Shown here in pieces: positions 48,803-57,251 of a stretch of 64,000 nucleotides of DNA; within the stretch, counting starts at the first letter, position 1; the number at the start of each line of letters is the position of its first letter. Below the pieces are notes generated by a model that was not told the DNA's origin, made no database searches, and saw only the letters and a program-made list of their open reading frames with translations. Where the stretch lies: positions 3,864,501-3,928,500 of the forward strand of contig CP131056.1 in assembly GCA_030657355.1 (NCBI GenBank), in the 5' to 3' direction. Position numbers and translations under genes: made by a program. The stretch is from Radicibacter daui. Its GTDB lineage: Bacteria > Pseudomonadota > Alphaproteobacteria > Radicibacterales > Radicibacteraceae.

Positions 48803-49885
48803 ATGACCCGCTGGCCCGACCGCCGCATCCTCGATCTCTTCGGTATCGAGCTGCCCATCCTTCAGGCCCCGATGGCCGGCGCCAGCACGCCCGAAATGGC
48901 GATAGCCGTCGGCAAGGCCGGGGGGCTCGCCGCCCTTGCCGCGGCCATGCTGACGCCGCAGCAGATGGCCGAGGCTATCAAGAAAATTCGCGCCGCCAGC
49001 CCCGCCCCGCTCAACGTCAATTTCTTCTGCCACACTCCGCCCGCGGACGACCCGCAGCGGCTCGCCAGCTGGCAGGCACGCCTCGCCCCCTATTACGCGG
49101 AACTCGGGCTGGACCCGGCAGCGAGTGCCCCGACTGGCGGGCGTGCCCCTTTTGACGATGCCTATTGCCGGGAAGTGGAGCGGCTGAAGCCCGAGGTTGT
49201 GAGTTTCCATTTCGGCCTGCCGGAGCAGGCGCTGCTGGAGCGCGTGCGGGCAACCGGCGCACGCATCATCGCCTCCGCCACCACCGTTGCCGAAGCGCGG
49301 TTTCTGGCAAGCCATGGCTGCGATGCCATCATCGCCATGGGCGTGGAGGCCGGCGGCCATCGCGGCAATTTCCTGACCCATGACATGGCAAGCCAGATCG
49401 GCACCTTTGCGCTTGTGCCGCAGATCGCCGATGCCGTCTCCGTGCCGGTGATTGCTGCCGGCGGCATCTCCGACGGGCGCGGCGTGGCCGCTGCCTTCGT
49501 GCTGGGAGCTAGTGCGGTGCAGGTGGGCACGGCCTATCTGTTTTCGCCCGAGGCAACCGTCAAACCCTGGCACCGTGAGGCACTGGAGACGGCGGAGGCT
49601 GATGCCACCAGCCTTACCAATCTCTTTACCGGCCGCCCGGCGCGCGGCATCGCCAACCGATTGATGCGCGAGGTTGGCCCGCTCTCGCCCGACGCCCCGG
49701 CCTTTCCACTCGCCGGCGGGGCACTGGCGCCGATCCGGGCCAAGACGGAAGCCGCCGGGTCCGGCGAGTTCAGCAACATGTGGTCCGGGCAGGCCGCCCG
49801 CCTTGCCCCGAGGCTGCCGGCCGGTGACCTGACCCGCAAACTTGCCGGGGATGCGCTGGAGCGTCTTGCAAAGGTTGGCGGCTAG
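48803..49885 (+). CDS. Nitronate monooxygenase (2-nitropropane dioxygenase family)
   Basis: The 360-residue FMN TIM-barrel enzyme has IELPILQAPMAGASTPEMAIAV, LNVNFFCH, MGVEAGGHRGNF and VPVIAAGGISDGRGVAAAF with LGASAVQVGTAYL. It oxidises alkyl nitronates such as propionate-3-nitronate. AGGAGA precedes the ATG by 9 nt. It ends 3 bp from the convergent cobA stop. It shares nitro-compound themes with the NfsA-like gene at 46 kb, but no operon links them. Confidence 0.88.
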   Translation: MTRWPDRRILDLFGIELPILQAPMAGASTPEMAIAVGKAGGLAALAAAMLTPQQMAEAIKKIRAASPAPLNVNFFCHTPPADDPQRLASWQARLAPYYAELGLDPAASAPTGGRAPFDDAYCREVERLKPEVVSFHFGLPEQALLERVRATGARIIASATTVAEARFLASHGCDAIIAMGVEAGGHRGNFLTHDMASQIGTFALVPQIADAVSVPVIAAGGISDGRGVAAAFVLGASAVQVGTAYLFSPEATVKPWHREALETAEADATSLTNLFTGRPARGIANRLMREVGPLSPDAPAFPLAGGALAPIRAKTEAAGSGEFSNMWSGQAARLAPRLPAGDLTRKLAGDALERLAKVGG

Positions 49886-49888
49886 AGG

Positions 49889-50767
49889 TCAGCCCTGCGC
49901 GACGGCGAGGGCAACCGACAGCTCGGCGTCGGCCATCGCCGTCACCTCGCCGATCAGCACCACCAGCGGCCCGTCATCGCCCCAGACGGCAACATGCCGG
50001 GCAAGACTAACGAGGGGAGCCGATATCTGCCGGCGCTCCGGCCGCCCGACATTCTCCACCGCAAGGCAGGGAGTATAGGGATCGCGACCGGCGGCGATCA
50101 GGCGCTTTGCCGTCGCCTCCAGCCGCGCCCGGCCCATATAAAGCGCCAGTGTCACGTCCGGGCAGGCGGCAGCTTGCCAATCGAGCCGGTCGCTCTCTTC
50201 TTCACTGGAGCAGGTGGCGGTTGCCAGCATGAGCCGCCGCGCAGTGCCACGATGGGTGAGCGGCACGCCGAGTTCGGCCGCTGCCGCAAAGGCCGCCGTC
50301 ACCCCCGGCACGATCCGCACCGCAATACCGCAGGCCCGCAGATACGCCATCTCCTCCCCGCCGCGGCCGAAGATGAACGGATCACCACCCTTGAGGCGCA
50401 CGACCCGGTGCCCTTTCATCGCCTCCGCAGCCAGCAGGGCATTAATGTCATCCTGCCGGGCGGAGGGACAGCCGCCGCGTTTGCCGACGGCCACCAGCGC
50501 CGCACCCGGCCGCGCATAGGCGAGGATTTCGGGCGTTACCAGCGCGTCATGCAGCACCACATCAGCCTCGGCGAGTGCCCGGACGGCTGCCAGCGTCAGC
50601 AACTCGGGATTTCCGGGCCCGGCACCGACCAGCACCACGTCGCCCGCCCTGCGCCCGGCCGCCGCCCGGCTTGCCTTGCGCGGCACCAGCCTGCGGCCTG
50701 CTTCGCGCCAAAAGCCGGCGGCGCGCTGCATCCAGCCTGCCGGGTTTATAATCGCCTCAGGCTGCAT
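49889..50767 (-). CDS. cobA: Uroporphyrinogen-III C-methyltransferase
   Basis: The 292-residue protein makes precorrin-2 from uroporphyrinogen III using S-adenosylmethionine. The SUMT core is clear: VVLVGAGPGNPELLTLAAVRAL, VAVGKRGG, VRLKGGDPFIFGRGGEE and VPGVTAAFAAAAELGVPLTHR. About 60 residues precede the core. As the last gene of nirB-nirD-nasA-cobA it should supply siroheme for NirB; the dehydrogenase/chelatase half of CysG is absent. The ATG at 50767 overlaps the nasA 3' end by 11 bp, with GGAG 10 nt upstream. Confidence 0.92.
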   Translation of the reverse strand: MQPEAIINPAGWMQRAAGFWREAGRRLVPRKASRAAAGRRAGDVVLVGAGPGNPELLTLAAVRALAEADVVLHDALVTPEILAYARPGAALVAVGKRGGCPSARQDDINALLAAEAMKGHRVVRLKGGDPFIFGRGGEEMAYLRACGIAVRIVPGVTAAFAAAAELGVPLTHRGTARRLMLATATCSSEEESDRLDWQAAACPDVTLALYMGRARLEATAKRLIAAGRDPYTPCLAVENVGRPERRQISAPLVSLARHVAVWGDDGPLVVLIGEVTAMADAELSVALAVAQG

Positions 50768-53456
50768 TGTCGGCAGGCTCCACCGTGCGCGGGCCGGCCG
50801 TGCCAGCCAGGGAAGCAGCATGCTCATGGGCCAGGATCTCCTTGAGCTCGGGAATGCAGGAACCGCAATTGGTGCCGGCCTTGAGCGCGGCGCCGATTTC
50901 GGCGGGGCTTGTCAGTCTGCCGGTACGGATGGCGGTAACGATGCTGTCGAAGCCGACCTGAAAACAGGAGCAGACGATACGGCCGGTCGCAGGACGCCCG
51001 GCGCCCGCCCGCCCGGCAAGCAAGCTGGCACGGGCAGCACCATCCAGCGCCTCTTCGGCGGCCAGCGCTTCCAGCCAGCTGCGGTCGACGCGTAGCGGCT
51101 GCGGCGACACGAAGAGCGCCGCCACCAGCCTCCCGCCGGCAAACCAGGCATGGCGCACGGTGCCGCGGGCGGGGTCCCTGTAGTCGAGCCGCTCGCCCTC
51201 AAGGGCGGCATCAAGCCGGGTTATCAGCTCCTCGGCCTCCTCCGCGGCCAGACCGGCAAGCTCCGCCAGATAACCGCCGCGTGCCCGGCGCCGGGCCCAA
51301 TAGGCCAGTTCCGTCACGTCCACCGGCGCGGCGCTGATCAGCACGCCGTGCCAGGCGGCCGCGAGAGGCTTGACCTCCACCGCAGCCAGTTTCAGGGCCG
51401 GCTGGCCGGAAACCGGATCGACCACCGGCGGGATCAGCGCGCCCGCCACCGCACGGGCCGCAAAAGCACCGCTCCAGTGCATGGGCAGGAAGATCTGGCC
51501 CGCCTGCTGCGCTGCGGTTACCCGCACACGGGCAATATAACGCCCGTCGGCATTCTCCACCTCGGCAAGGCAGCCATCGGCAAGGCCGCGTGCACCGGCA
51601 TCCGCCGGATTGATCTCCAGCAGCGGCTCGCTGCGGTGAGCCGTCAGGCGCGCGGCAAGGCCGGTGCGGGTCATGGTGTGCCACTGGTCGCGATAGCGTC
51701 CGGTGTTGAGCAGCAGCGAAAACTCCTGGCTCACCCGGCTGCGCGGCGGACGGGAGATGGTTGCGACGAAGTTCGCCCGGCCATCGGCGGTGAAGAAGCG
51801 CCCGCCGCCAAAAAGCCGGCCAGCCGGAGCGCTACCCGCGACCCACGGCCACCGGAAAGGCTGAGCCTTGTCATAGGCCGCGTCATCCAGATCAGCGGCG
51901 GCACCGATGTCGAAATCCCGCGTGCCGTCATTTTCAAAGGCGGAAAGCGCCGCATGTTCGCGAAAGATGTCCGCCGGGCCCTGATAGGCAAAGGCCGCCC
52001 CATGGCCCATCGCCGCTGCCACGCGGGAGATGATCCACCAGTCCGGCCTTGCCTCGCCCAGCGCAGGCAAAAAAGCACGCTGACGCGAGATGGTGCGTTC
52101 GGAATTGGTGACCGTGCCGTCCTTCTCGCCCCAGCCGGTGGCCGGCAGGCGGATATGGGCATAGCGGCCGGTATCGGTGGTGCCGATGCAGTCGGAGAGG
52201 ATAACCAGCGGGCAGGCTTCCAGCGCTGCCCGAACGGCATCCGCCTGCGGCAGGCTGACGGCAGGGTTGGTGGCCATGATCCAGATGGCCTTGATACGCC
52301 CGTCGGCCACCGCCTCAAACATCTCGACGGCCTTCAGCCCCTCCCCGCCTGCAACGGCAGGCACAGCCCAGAAGCGGGCGACGCGCTCACGCTCGGCGGC
52401 GGAAAAACCCATATGGGCGGCCAGCTGGTTGGCAAGCCCGCCCACTTCGCGCCCGCCCATGGCATTGGGCTGGCCGGTTACCGAGAACGGCCCCATACCC
52501 TCGCGGCCGATGCGGCCGGTGGCGAGATGGCAGTTGATGATGGCGTTTACCTTGTCGGTCCCGGTATCGGACTGGTTGACCCCTTGCGAGAAGACCGTCA
52601 CCACCCGCTCGGTCTGCGCAAACAGGTTGAAGAATTTCTGCAGATCGGCTTCGGCCAGACCCAGTTTTTGAGCGAGCGCACCGGCCTCCGCTTCGCCGGT
52701 GCGCGCCGCCGTGAGCGCTTCCTCAAAACCCCTTGTCTTGTTGCGGATGAAGTCCGGCGCCAGCTGCCCGGCTTCGGCCAGATGCAGCAGCAGCCCGTTG
52801 AAGAGCGCCACGTCTCCACCCGGCTGAAGCGCCAGATGCAGGTCGGCGATATCGCAGCTGTCGGTGCGGCGCGGGTCGATGACAACGACGCGCGTGCCGC
52901 GCTTCTCCTGCGCGGCGCGCAGGCGCTGGAACAGCACCGGATGACACCAGGCGAGGTTGGAGCCCACCAGCACCACCAGGTCGGCCAGCTCCAGATCGAC
53001 ATAAAGGCCCGGCACCGTGTCGCTGCCAAAGGCCCGCTTGTGGCCGGCAACGGTGGAGGCCATGCACAGGCGCGAATTGGTGTCGATGTTGGAGGAGCCG
53101 ATGAAGCCCTTCATCAGCTTGTTGGCAACGTAATAATCTTCGGTCAGCAACTGGCCGGAGACATAGAAGGCGACGCTGCCGGCCCCATGCACGTCGATGG
53201 TGGCCTTGAGACGCTCGGCCACGGTTGCCACCGCCTCCCCCCAGCCGGCCCGCCGGCCGTCGATCTCCGGAAACAGCAGCCGCCCTTCCGGCACCAGCGT
53301 TTCCGCCAGCGCAGCCCCCTTGGAGCACAGACGGCCGAAATTGGCCGGATGCTGCTCATCCCCCCGCACCTGCCAGTGCCCGGCCTCATCGCGGCTGGCG
53401 ACGACACCGCAGCCGACACCGCAATAAGGGCAGGTCGTGCGGACGGCGGCTGTCAT
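50757..53456 (-). CDS. nasA: Assimilatory nitrate reductase catalytic subunit
   Basis: The 899-residue cytoplasmic enzyme reduces nitrate to nitrite. Its N-terminal [4Fe-4S] site is TCPYCGVGCGVV with a later Cys in GRLCSKG. The molybdopterin (bis-MGD) domains include FIGSSNIDTNSRLCMAS, with the probable Mo-ligand Cys, and QPNAMGGREVGGLANQL. The C-terminus carries a BFD-like [2Fe-2S] domain (VCSCFQVGFDSIVTAIR.., GTNCGSCIPELKEIL), as in some NasA proteins. ATG 53456 overlaps the nirD stop (ATGA). No NasB-type electron-transfer subunit is encoded nearby, so the donor is unknown. Confidence 0.95.
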   Translation of the reverse strand: MTAAVRTTCPYCGVGCGVVASRDEAGHWQVRGDEQHPANFGRLCSKGAALAETLVPEGRLLFPEIDGRRAGWGEAVATVAERLKATIDVHGAGSVAFYVSGQLLTEDYYVANKLMKGFIGSSNIDTNSRLCMASTVAGHKRAFGSDTVPGLYVDLELADLVVLVGSNLAWCHPVLFQRLRAAQEKRGTRVVVIDPRRTDSCDIADLHLALQPGGDVALFNGLLLHLAEAGQLAPDFIRNKTRGFEEALTAARTGEAEAGALAQKLGLAEADLQKFFNLFAQTERVVTVFSQGVNQSDTGTDKVNAIINCHLATGRIGREGMGPFSVTGQPNAMGGREVGGLANQLAAHMGFSAAERERVARFWAVPAVAGGEGLKAVEMFEAVADGRIKAIWIMATNPAVSLPQADAVRAALEACPLVILSDCIGTTDTGRYAHIRLPATGWGEKDGTVTNSERTISRQRAFLPALGEARPDWWIISRVAAAMGHGAAFAYQGPADIFREHAALSAFENDGTRDFDIGAAADLDDAAYDKAQPFRWPWVAGSAPAGRLFGGGRFFTADGRANFVATISRPPRSRVSQEFSLLLNTGRYRDQWHTMTRTGLAARLTAHRSEPLLEINPADAGARGLADGCLAEVENADGRYIARVRVTAAQQAGQIFLPMHWSGAFAARAVAGALIPPVVDPVSGQPALKLAAVEVKPLAAAWHGVLISAAPVDVTELAYWARRRARGGYLAELAGLAAEEAEELITRLDAALEGERLDYRDPARGTVRHAWFAGGRLVAALFVSPQPLRVDRSWLEALAAEEALDGAARASLLAGRAGAGRPATGRIVCSCFQVGFDSIVTAIRTGRLTSPAEIGAALKAGTNCGSCIPELKEILAHEHAASLAGTAGPRTVEPADNAA

Positions 53457-53812
53457 TCCGCCGGCTCCAGCACCGCAGCCGGCACCGCGACCGGCTGGCG
53501 CAGGAAAACACGGGCGCCGCGCAATTCCACCATGTGGCGCGGCACGCACCCTTCGTCGGGGCCGACAACCTCGCCGCTTTCAAGGTCAATCACCCAGTTG
53601 TGCAGCGGGCAGGTAACCCGCGCGCCATGGACGATGCCCTCTGAAAGCGGCCCGTGACGGTGCGGGCAGCTGTTGCGCACGGCAAACAGGCGATCATCCA
53701 GCGTGCGGAAGATGGCAATCTCGCCCGCAGCTGTCGCCACGCGCCGGGCGCCCTGGCGGGGAATGTCCTCCAGCGCGCCGACATCGGACCAGAAATCGGT
53801 GTCACGGGTCAT
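53453..53812 (-). CDS. nirD: Nitrite reductase small subunit NirD (Rieske)
   Basis: The 119-residue protein has a complete Rieske pattern: SCPHRHGPLSEG and VTCPLHNWVIDL, supplying two Cys and two His to a [2Fe-2S] centre. It partners NirB in NADH-dependent nitrite reduction. I chose ATG 53812 because AAGGA lies 9 nt upstream; the frame extends to 53836. It sits between nirB (29-bp gap) and nasA (4-bp overlap). Confidence 0.92.
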   Translation of the reverse strand: MTRDTDFWSDVGALEDIPRQGARRVATAAGEIAIFRTLDDRLFAVRNSCPHRHGPLSEGIVHGARVTCPLHNWVIDLESGEVVGPDEGCVPRHMVELRGARVFLRQPVAVPAAVLEPAE

Positions 53813-53841
53813 GATGAGCATTCCTTTTCTGGACAAGGGGC

Positions 53842-56295
53842 TTATTCGGCGGCGACCAGCGGCGCGAATTCGTGGGCATCCACCTGCTTTTCGGCGCGCT
53901 CGGCCCAGGGGTCGATCTGGGCGATGGTCTGGGAGCGCAGGAAGCGGGCCGTCAGCGCCCGGCGACGCTCGTCATCGCTGACGATTGCCTGCTTCACATG
54001 CTCAAGACCCACGCGCTCGATCCAGGGCGCGGTGCGCTCCAGATACCAGGCTTCCTCGCGGTAAAGCTGGATGAAGGCCATGCACATCTCCATGACCTCG
54101 GCTTCGGTGGCGACCTTGCAGATCAGTTCCGCACCGCGCAGCTTGATGCCGCCATTGCCGCCCACCACCAGCTCGTACCCGGAATCGACGCAGATGACGC
54201 CGAAGTCCTTGATGGTGGCCTCGGCGCAGTTTCTGGGGCAGCCGGAGACAGCCATCTTGAACTTGTGCGGCATCCAGCTGCCCCAGGTCGCCTGCTCGAG
54301 GCGCACGCCAAGGCCGGTCGAGTCCTGGGTGCCGAAACGGCACCATTCGCTGCCGACGCAGGTCTTCACCGTGCGCAGTGCCTTGGCATAGGCATGGCCG
54401 GAAACCATACCGGCGGAATTGAGATCGGCCCAGACCGCCGGCAAGTCTTCCTTGCGCACACCCAGCAGATCGATGCGCTGGCCGCCGGTAACCTTCACCG
54501 TCGGGATGTCGAACTTGTCGACCACGTCGGCAATCGCCCGCAGCTCCTTTGCCGAGGTGAGACCGCCCCACATGCGCGGCACCACCGAATAGGTGCCGTC
54601 CTTCTGGATGTTGGCGTGCACACGCTCATTGATGAAGCGCGAGCGGCTGTCGTCGCGATACTCATCCGGCCAGGCACAGAGCAGGTAGTAGTTGAGCGCC
54701 GGGCGGCAGGAATGGCAGCCTTCCGCGCTCTGCCACTCCAGCGCCTGCATGACGGCAGGGATGGATTTGAGCCCCTTGGCGATGATGAGGCGGCGCACCG
54801 TGCCGTGATCGTGCTGGGTGCAGGGGCACATCGGCTTCGGGCCGGTTTCGGCCTCGTACTCATCGCCCAGCGTGGCGGCCAGCAGCTTTTCCACAAGGCC
54901 GGTGCAGGACCCGCAGGAGGAGGAGGCCTTGGTGTGCGCCTTGACCTCGCCCAGCGAGGTCAGCCCCTTCTCACGGATGGCGGAGACGATGCTTCCCTTG
55001 CAAACGCCGTTGCAGCCGCAAATTTCTGCCTCGTCCGGCAGGGCCGCAACGGCCTTAAGAGGGTCCGCGCCGGCACCCTCCGCGGCAAAACCCTGGCCGA
55101 AGATGAGCGTGGAGCGCAGCGGTGCCACATCCTCCGCCCGTTTCATGAGATCGAAATACCAGGACCCGTCGCCGGTATCGCCATAGAGCACGGCGCCGAT
55201 CAGCCGGTCTTCCTTCAGCACAAGGCGCTTGTAGATACCGCGCGCGGCATCGCGGAAGACGATGTCCTCGCAGCTCTTGTCCGCCGTAAAGGTACCGGCG
55301 GAAAACACATCGACGCCGGAGACCTTGAGTTTGGTGGAGGTGACGGAGCCCTGATACCCGTTGCCACCATGACCGGCGAGGCGCCCGGCGCAGGTCCGCG
55401 CCATTTCAAAGAGCGGCGCCACCAGCCCGTAACACTGGCCACGATGCTGAACGCACTCGCCGATGGCGAAGATGCCGGGGTCAGAGGTGGTGAGGAAATC
55501 ATCCACCACGATACCGCGCTCGACCTCCAGCCCGGCGTCCTTCGCCAGCGCCGTATTGGGGCGGATACCGACCGCCATCACCACCAGCACCGCCGGCAGG
55601 GTGCGCCCGTCCTTGAGGGCCACCGCTTCAACCTTGCCATCGCCCAGGATGGCACCGGTGTCGGCACGGGTGATGATCTCGATGCCGCGCGCGGCAAGCT
55701 CCGTCTCCAGCAGGTGCCCGGCGGCCTCATCCAGCTGGCGCTCCATCACATGGCCTGCCAGATGCAGCACGCTGACCTTCATACCGCGTTTGGCAAGGCC
55801 GGTAGCGGCTTCGAGGCCAAGAAGGCCGCCGCCAATCACCACCGCCGGCGCGCCCTCTTTCGCCGCTGCCAGCATCTTTTCGACATCGTCGAGATCGCGG
55901 AAGGTCACGACGCCCGGCAGCTCACGGCCCGGCAACGGGATGATGATGGGATCGGACCCGGTTGCCAGCAGCAGCCGGTCATAGCTTCGCACCAGCCCGG
56001 CGCGGCTGGTGACGGTGCGGGCCGCCCGGTCGATGGAAACGACCGGATCGCCGGCGATCAGCTCGACGCCATTCTCCGCATACCAGGCCCGGTCATTCAG
56101 GACGATTTCCTCATAGGTCTTTTCGCCCGCCAGTACCGGAGAAAGCATGATGCGGTTGTAGTTCTCGCGTGGCTCGGCGCCGAACACCGTGATGGCGAAG
56201 GCTTCTCCATCGTGCCGGAGCAGTTCTTCGACGGTCCGGATACCGGCCATGCCATTGCCGATCACAATCAGGCGGGGACGCTCATTGCTGGACAT
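53842..56295 (-). CDS. nirB: NAD(P)H nitrite reductase large subunit
   Basis: The 817-residue protein reduces nitrite to ammonium. It has an N-terminal FAD/NADH domain pair (VIGNGMAGIRTVEELL, VVIGGGLLGLEAATGLAKRG), a BFD-like [2Fe-2S] domain (ICGCNGVCKGSIVSAI, SSSCGSCTGLVEKL), a ferredoxin-like repeat, and the siroheme/[4Fe-4S] site (VGSEWCRFGTQ, SGCPRNCAEATIKDFG). It heads the nirB-nirD-nasA-cobA operon. A 180-nt leader carries hairpins and an attenuator, driven by a sigma-54 promoter. Confidence 0.97.
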   Translation of the reverse strand: MSSNERPRLIVIGNGMAGIRTVEELLRHDGEAFAITVFGAEPRENYNRIMLSPVLAGEKTYEEIVLNDRAWYAENGVELIAGDPVVSIDRAARTVTSRAGLVRSYDRLLLATGSDPIIIPLPGRELPGVVTFRDLDDVEKMLAAAKEGAPAVVIGGGLLGLEAATGLAKRGMKVSVLHLAGHVMERQLDEAAGHLLETELAARGIEIITRADTGAILGDGKVEAVALKDGRTLPAVLVVMAVGIRPNTALAKDAGLEVERGIVVDDFLTTSDPGIFAIGECVQHRGQCYGLVAPLFEMARTCAGRLAGHGGNGYQGSVTSTKLKVSGVDVFSAGTFTADKSCEDIVFRDAARGIYKRLVLKEDRLIGAVLYGDTGDGSWYFDLMKRAEDVAPLRSTLIFGQGFAAEGAGADPLKAVAALPDEAEICGCNGVCKGSIVSAIREKGLTSLGEVKAHTKASSSCGSCTGLVEKLLAATLGDEYEAETGPKPMCPCTQHDHGTVRRLIIAKGLKSIPAVMQALEWQSAEGCHSCRPALNYYLLCAWPDEYRDDSRSRFINERVHANIQKDGTYSVVPRMWGGLTSAKELRAIADVVDKFDIPTVKVTGGQRIDLLGVRKEDLPAVWADLNSAGMVSGHAYAKALRTVKTCVGSEWCRFGTQDSTGLGVRLEQATWGSWMPHKFKMAVSGCPRNCAEATIKDFGVICVDSGYELVVGGNGGIKLRGAELICKVATEAEVMEMCMAFIQLYREEAWYLERTAPWIERVGLEHVKQAIVSDDERRRALTARFLRSQTIAQIDPWAERAEKQVDAHEFAPLVAAE

Positions 56296-56356
56296 CGGGC
56301 GACCTCATCTTCGCTGGGGGCCGCAGCGGAAAAGCGCCTGCGGCCCGATAGAGACG

Positions 56357-56409
56357 AAAAAAAACGCCCGACCCGCGGAAGCCTCGAAAAGGCTCCTTTG
56401 TGTCGGACG
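56357..56409 (-). terminator. Attenuator (intrinsic terminator) in the nirB leader
   Basis: On the minus strand CGTCCGAC (56409-56402) pairs with GTCGGGCG (56372-56365), enclosing an inner hairpin GGAGCC/GGCTTCC, followed by eight T (56364-56357). It lies about 60 nt before nirB. Its 5' arm overlaps the second ANTAR-type hairpin, so the two structures exclude each other. Confidence 0.85.
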
Positions 56410-56440
56410 TCATTATCCGGGCAACCCGCCATCAGGTTGC
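56404..56440 (-). promoter_or_regulatory. Two-hairpin ANTAR (NasT) target RNA in the nirB leader
   Basis: Hairpin P1 (56440-56421) is GCAACCTG-ATGG-CGGGTTGC, which can also be drawn with hexaloop GATGGC. One base later P2 (56419-56404) is CGGAT-AATGAC-GTCCG, whose hexaloop has A at position 1 and G at position 4, the ANTAR recognition pattern. P2 uses the bases that otherwise form the terminator 5' arm, so NasT binding would prevent termination. Confidence 0.75.
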
Positions 56441-56484
56441 GATATGGGAAGCAGGGCAGCACTGCCCCGCGCCCTCCCTCATCC

Positions 56485-56499
56485 GCAAACTACGTGCCA
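56485..56499 (-). promoter_or_regulatory. Sigma-54 promoter of the nirB operon
   Basis: TGGCACG-TAGT-TTGC on the minus strand is a full sigma-54 consensus match with GG/GC 10 bp apart. Transcription would start near 56473, about 30 nt before the P1 hairpin. Confidence 0.8.
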
Positions 56500-56996
56500 C
56501 TTCGCCCCGAAAGGCCGCAAGCCACAGGTCAGAAACCGCAACCAATTGATTCAGAAGGTTTCCCTGTCCAGATTCACCGACCGCAGCCCGGAACCCGGCT
56601 GCGCCGACAAGGCGATTGCGCGGATCGTCATCGCTTACAAATTATGCAAAATGTTGTTAACTATTTGATTTTAATGTAATTATTTCTCCACCTTCTTCAC
56701 TTCTCGCCGGCCGGGCATCGCTCTCTCAACGCCGTTCTTTTTCGAAAAATCGGCTTGTGAAGCAAAGCTTTCGCCGAAAACCGGCAAACCAGGACCGGAT
56801 TTTTTCGCCACTGATTAAAATTTGAGCGATGTGATCCAATTCACAACAATTGTGCAGAAATGGGCGCGCGTCTGGCCGACGCTTTTGGGTCTCTGGCGAC
56901 CGACCGGCCACAGCACGGCAAAACGCTTTTGTTTCAAACCCTTGTGCTTCGGATTGGCGGACAATGATCCATGGGTCAGGCGGTGCTGGCCGCTTC
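56500..56996. other. Central part of the nirB/nrtA divergent regulatory region
   Basis: No gene is seen. The region has a very AT-rich stretch (about 56636-56690) that may be a bend site and a CRP-like palindrome (56830-56845). Enhancers for both flanking sigma-54 promoters should be here, but I found no perfect NtrC GCAC-N7-GTGC site. Confidence 0.5.
56830..56845. promoter_or_regulatory. CRP/FNR-family-like binding palindrome
   Basis: TGTGA-TCCAAT-TCACA is a perfect match to the CRP consensus TGTGA-N6-TCACA. It lies about 150 bp upstream of the nrtA sigma-54 promoter. Which CRP-family protein uses it is unknown. Confidence 0.5.
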
Positions 56997-57011
56997 TGGC
57001 ACGGCTTTTGC
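56997..57011 (+). promoter_or_regulatory. Sigma-54 promoter of the nrt operon
   Basis: TGGCACG-GCTT-TTGC is a full sigma-54 consensus match with GG/GC 10 bp apart. The transcript would start near 57023 and carry a leader of about 230 nt before nrtA. Confidence 0.8.
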
Positions 57012-57056
57012 CACTCTGCCTTCATCCGCTGACGCTGGCGGGTTCTCAATTTCATC

Positions 57057-57088
57057 GGCCCGATGGCGGGCCACCAGCAACGCTGCTG
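57057..57088 (+). promoter_or_regulatory. Two-hairpin ANTAR (NasT) target RNA in the nrtA leader
   Basis: P1 (57057-57072) is GGCCCG-ATGG-CGGGCC, with the same loop as P1 of the nirB leader. Two bases on, P2 (57075-57088) is CAGC-AACGCT-GCTG, a hexaloop with A1 and G4. P2 overlaps the 5' arm of the downstream terminator (57081-57092). Confidence 0.75.
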
Positions 57089-57145
57089 ACGGAACGTGTG
57101 CCTTCGGGCGTCACGGATTTCCGTAGCGGCGTTTTTTGTTTTTTG
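57081..57145 (+). terminator. Attenuator (intrinsic terminator) in the nrtA leader
   Basis: CGCTGCTGACGG (57081-57092, one bulged G and one wobble) pairs with CCGTAGCGGCG (57121-57131). Inside it CGTG/CACG and GCC-TTCG-GGC stack. TTTTTTGTTTTTT follows at 57132-57144. It lies about 110 nt before nrtA. Confidence 0.8.
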
Positions 57146-57251
57146 CCGTCGGCATGGGCACTGGTGCACAGCCCGGCAAGAAACCCGACCGGCGGGCAGG
57201 AAGATCGGCAGAAGCCGCCCCTGCCCCTTACGAGACGAGGTGGATGAGACG

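Noticed and set aside
51150-53657. 835-codon open frame on the plus strand opposite nasA
   Set aside because: Shadow of nasA; composition and lack of motifs show it is not coding.
53872-56679. 935-codon open frame on the plus strand opposite nirB
   Set aside because: It is a shadow of nirB caused by high GC. Its protein is low-complexity (many H, A, G, R) with no domain, and nirB is unmistakable.
57096-57251. Longer nrtA start
   Set aside because: The extra codons are the attenuator stem and U-tract; the signal peptide follows ATG 57252.
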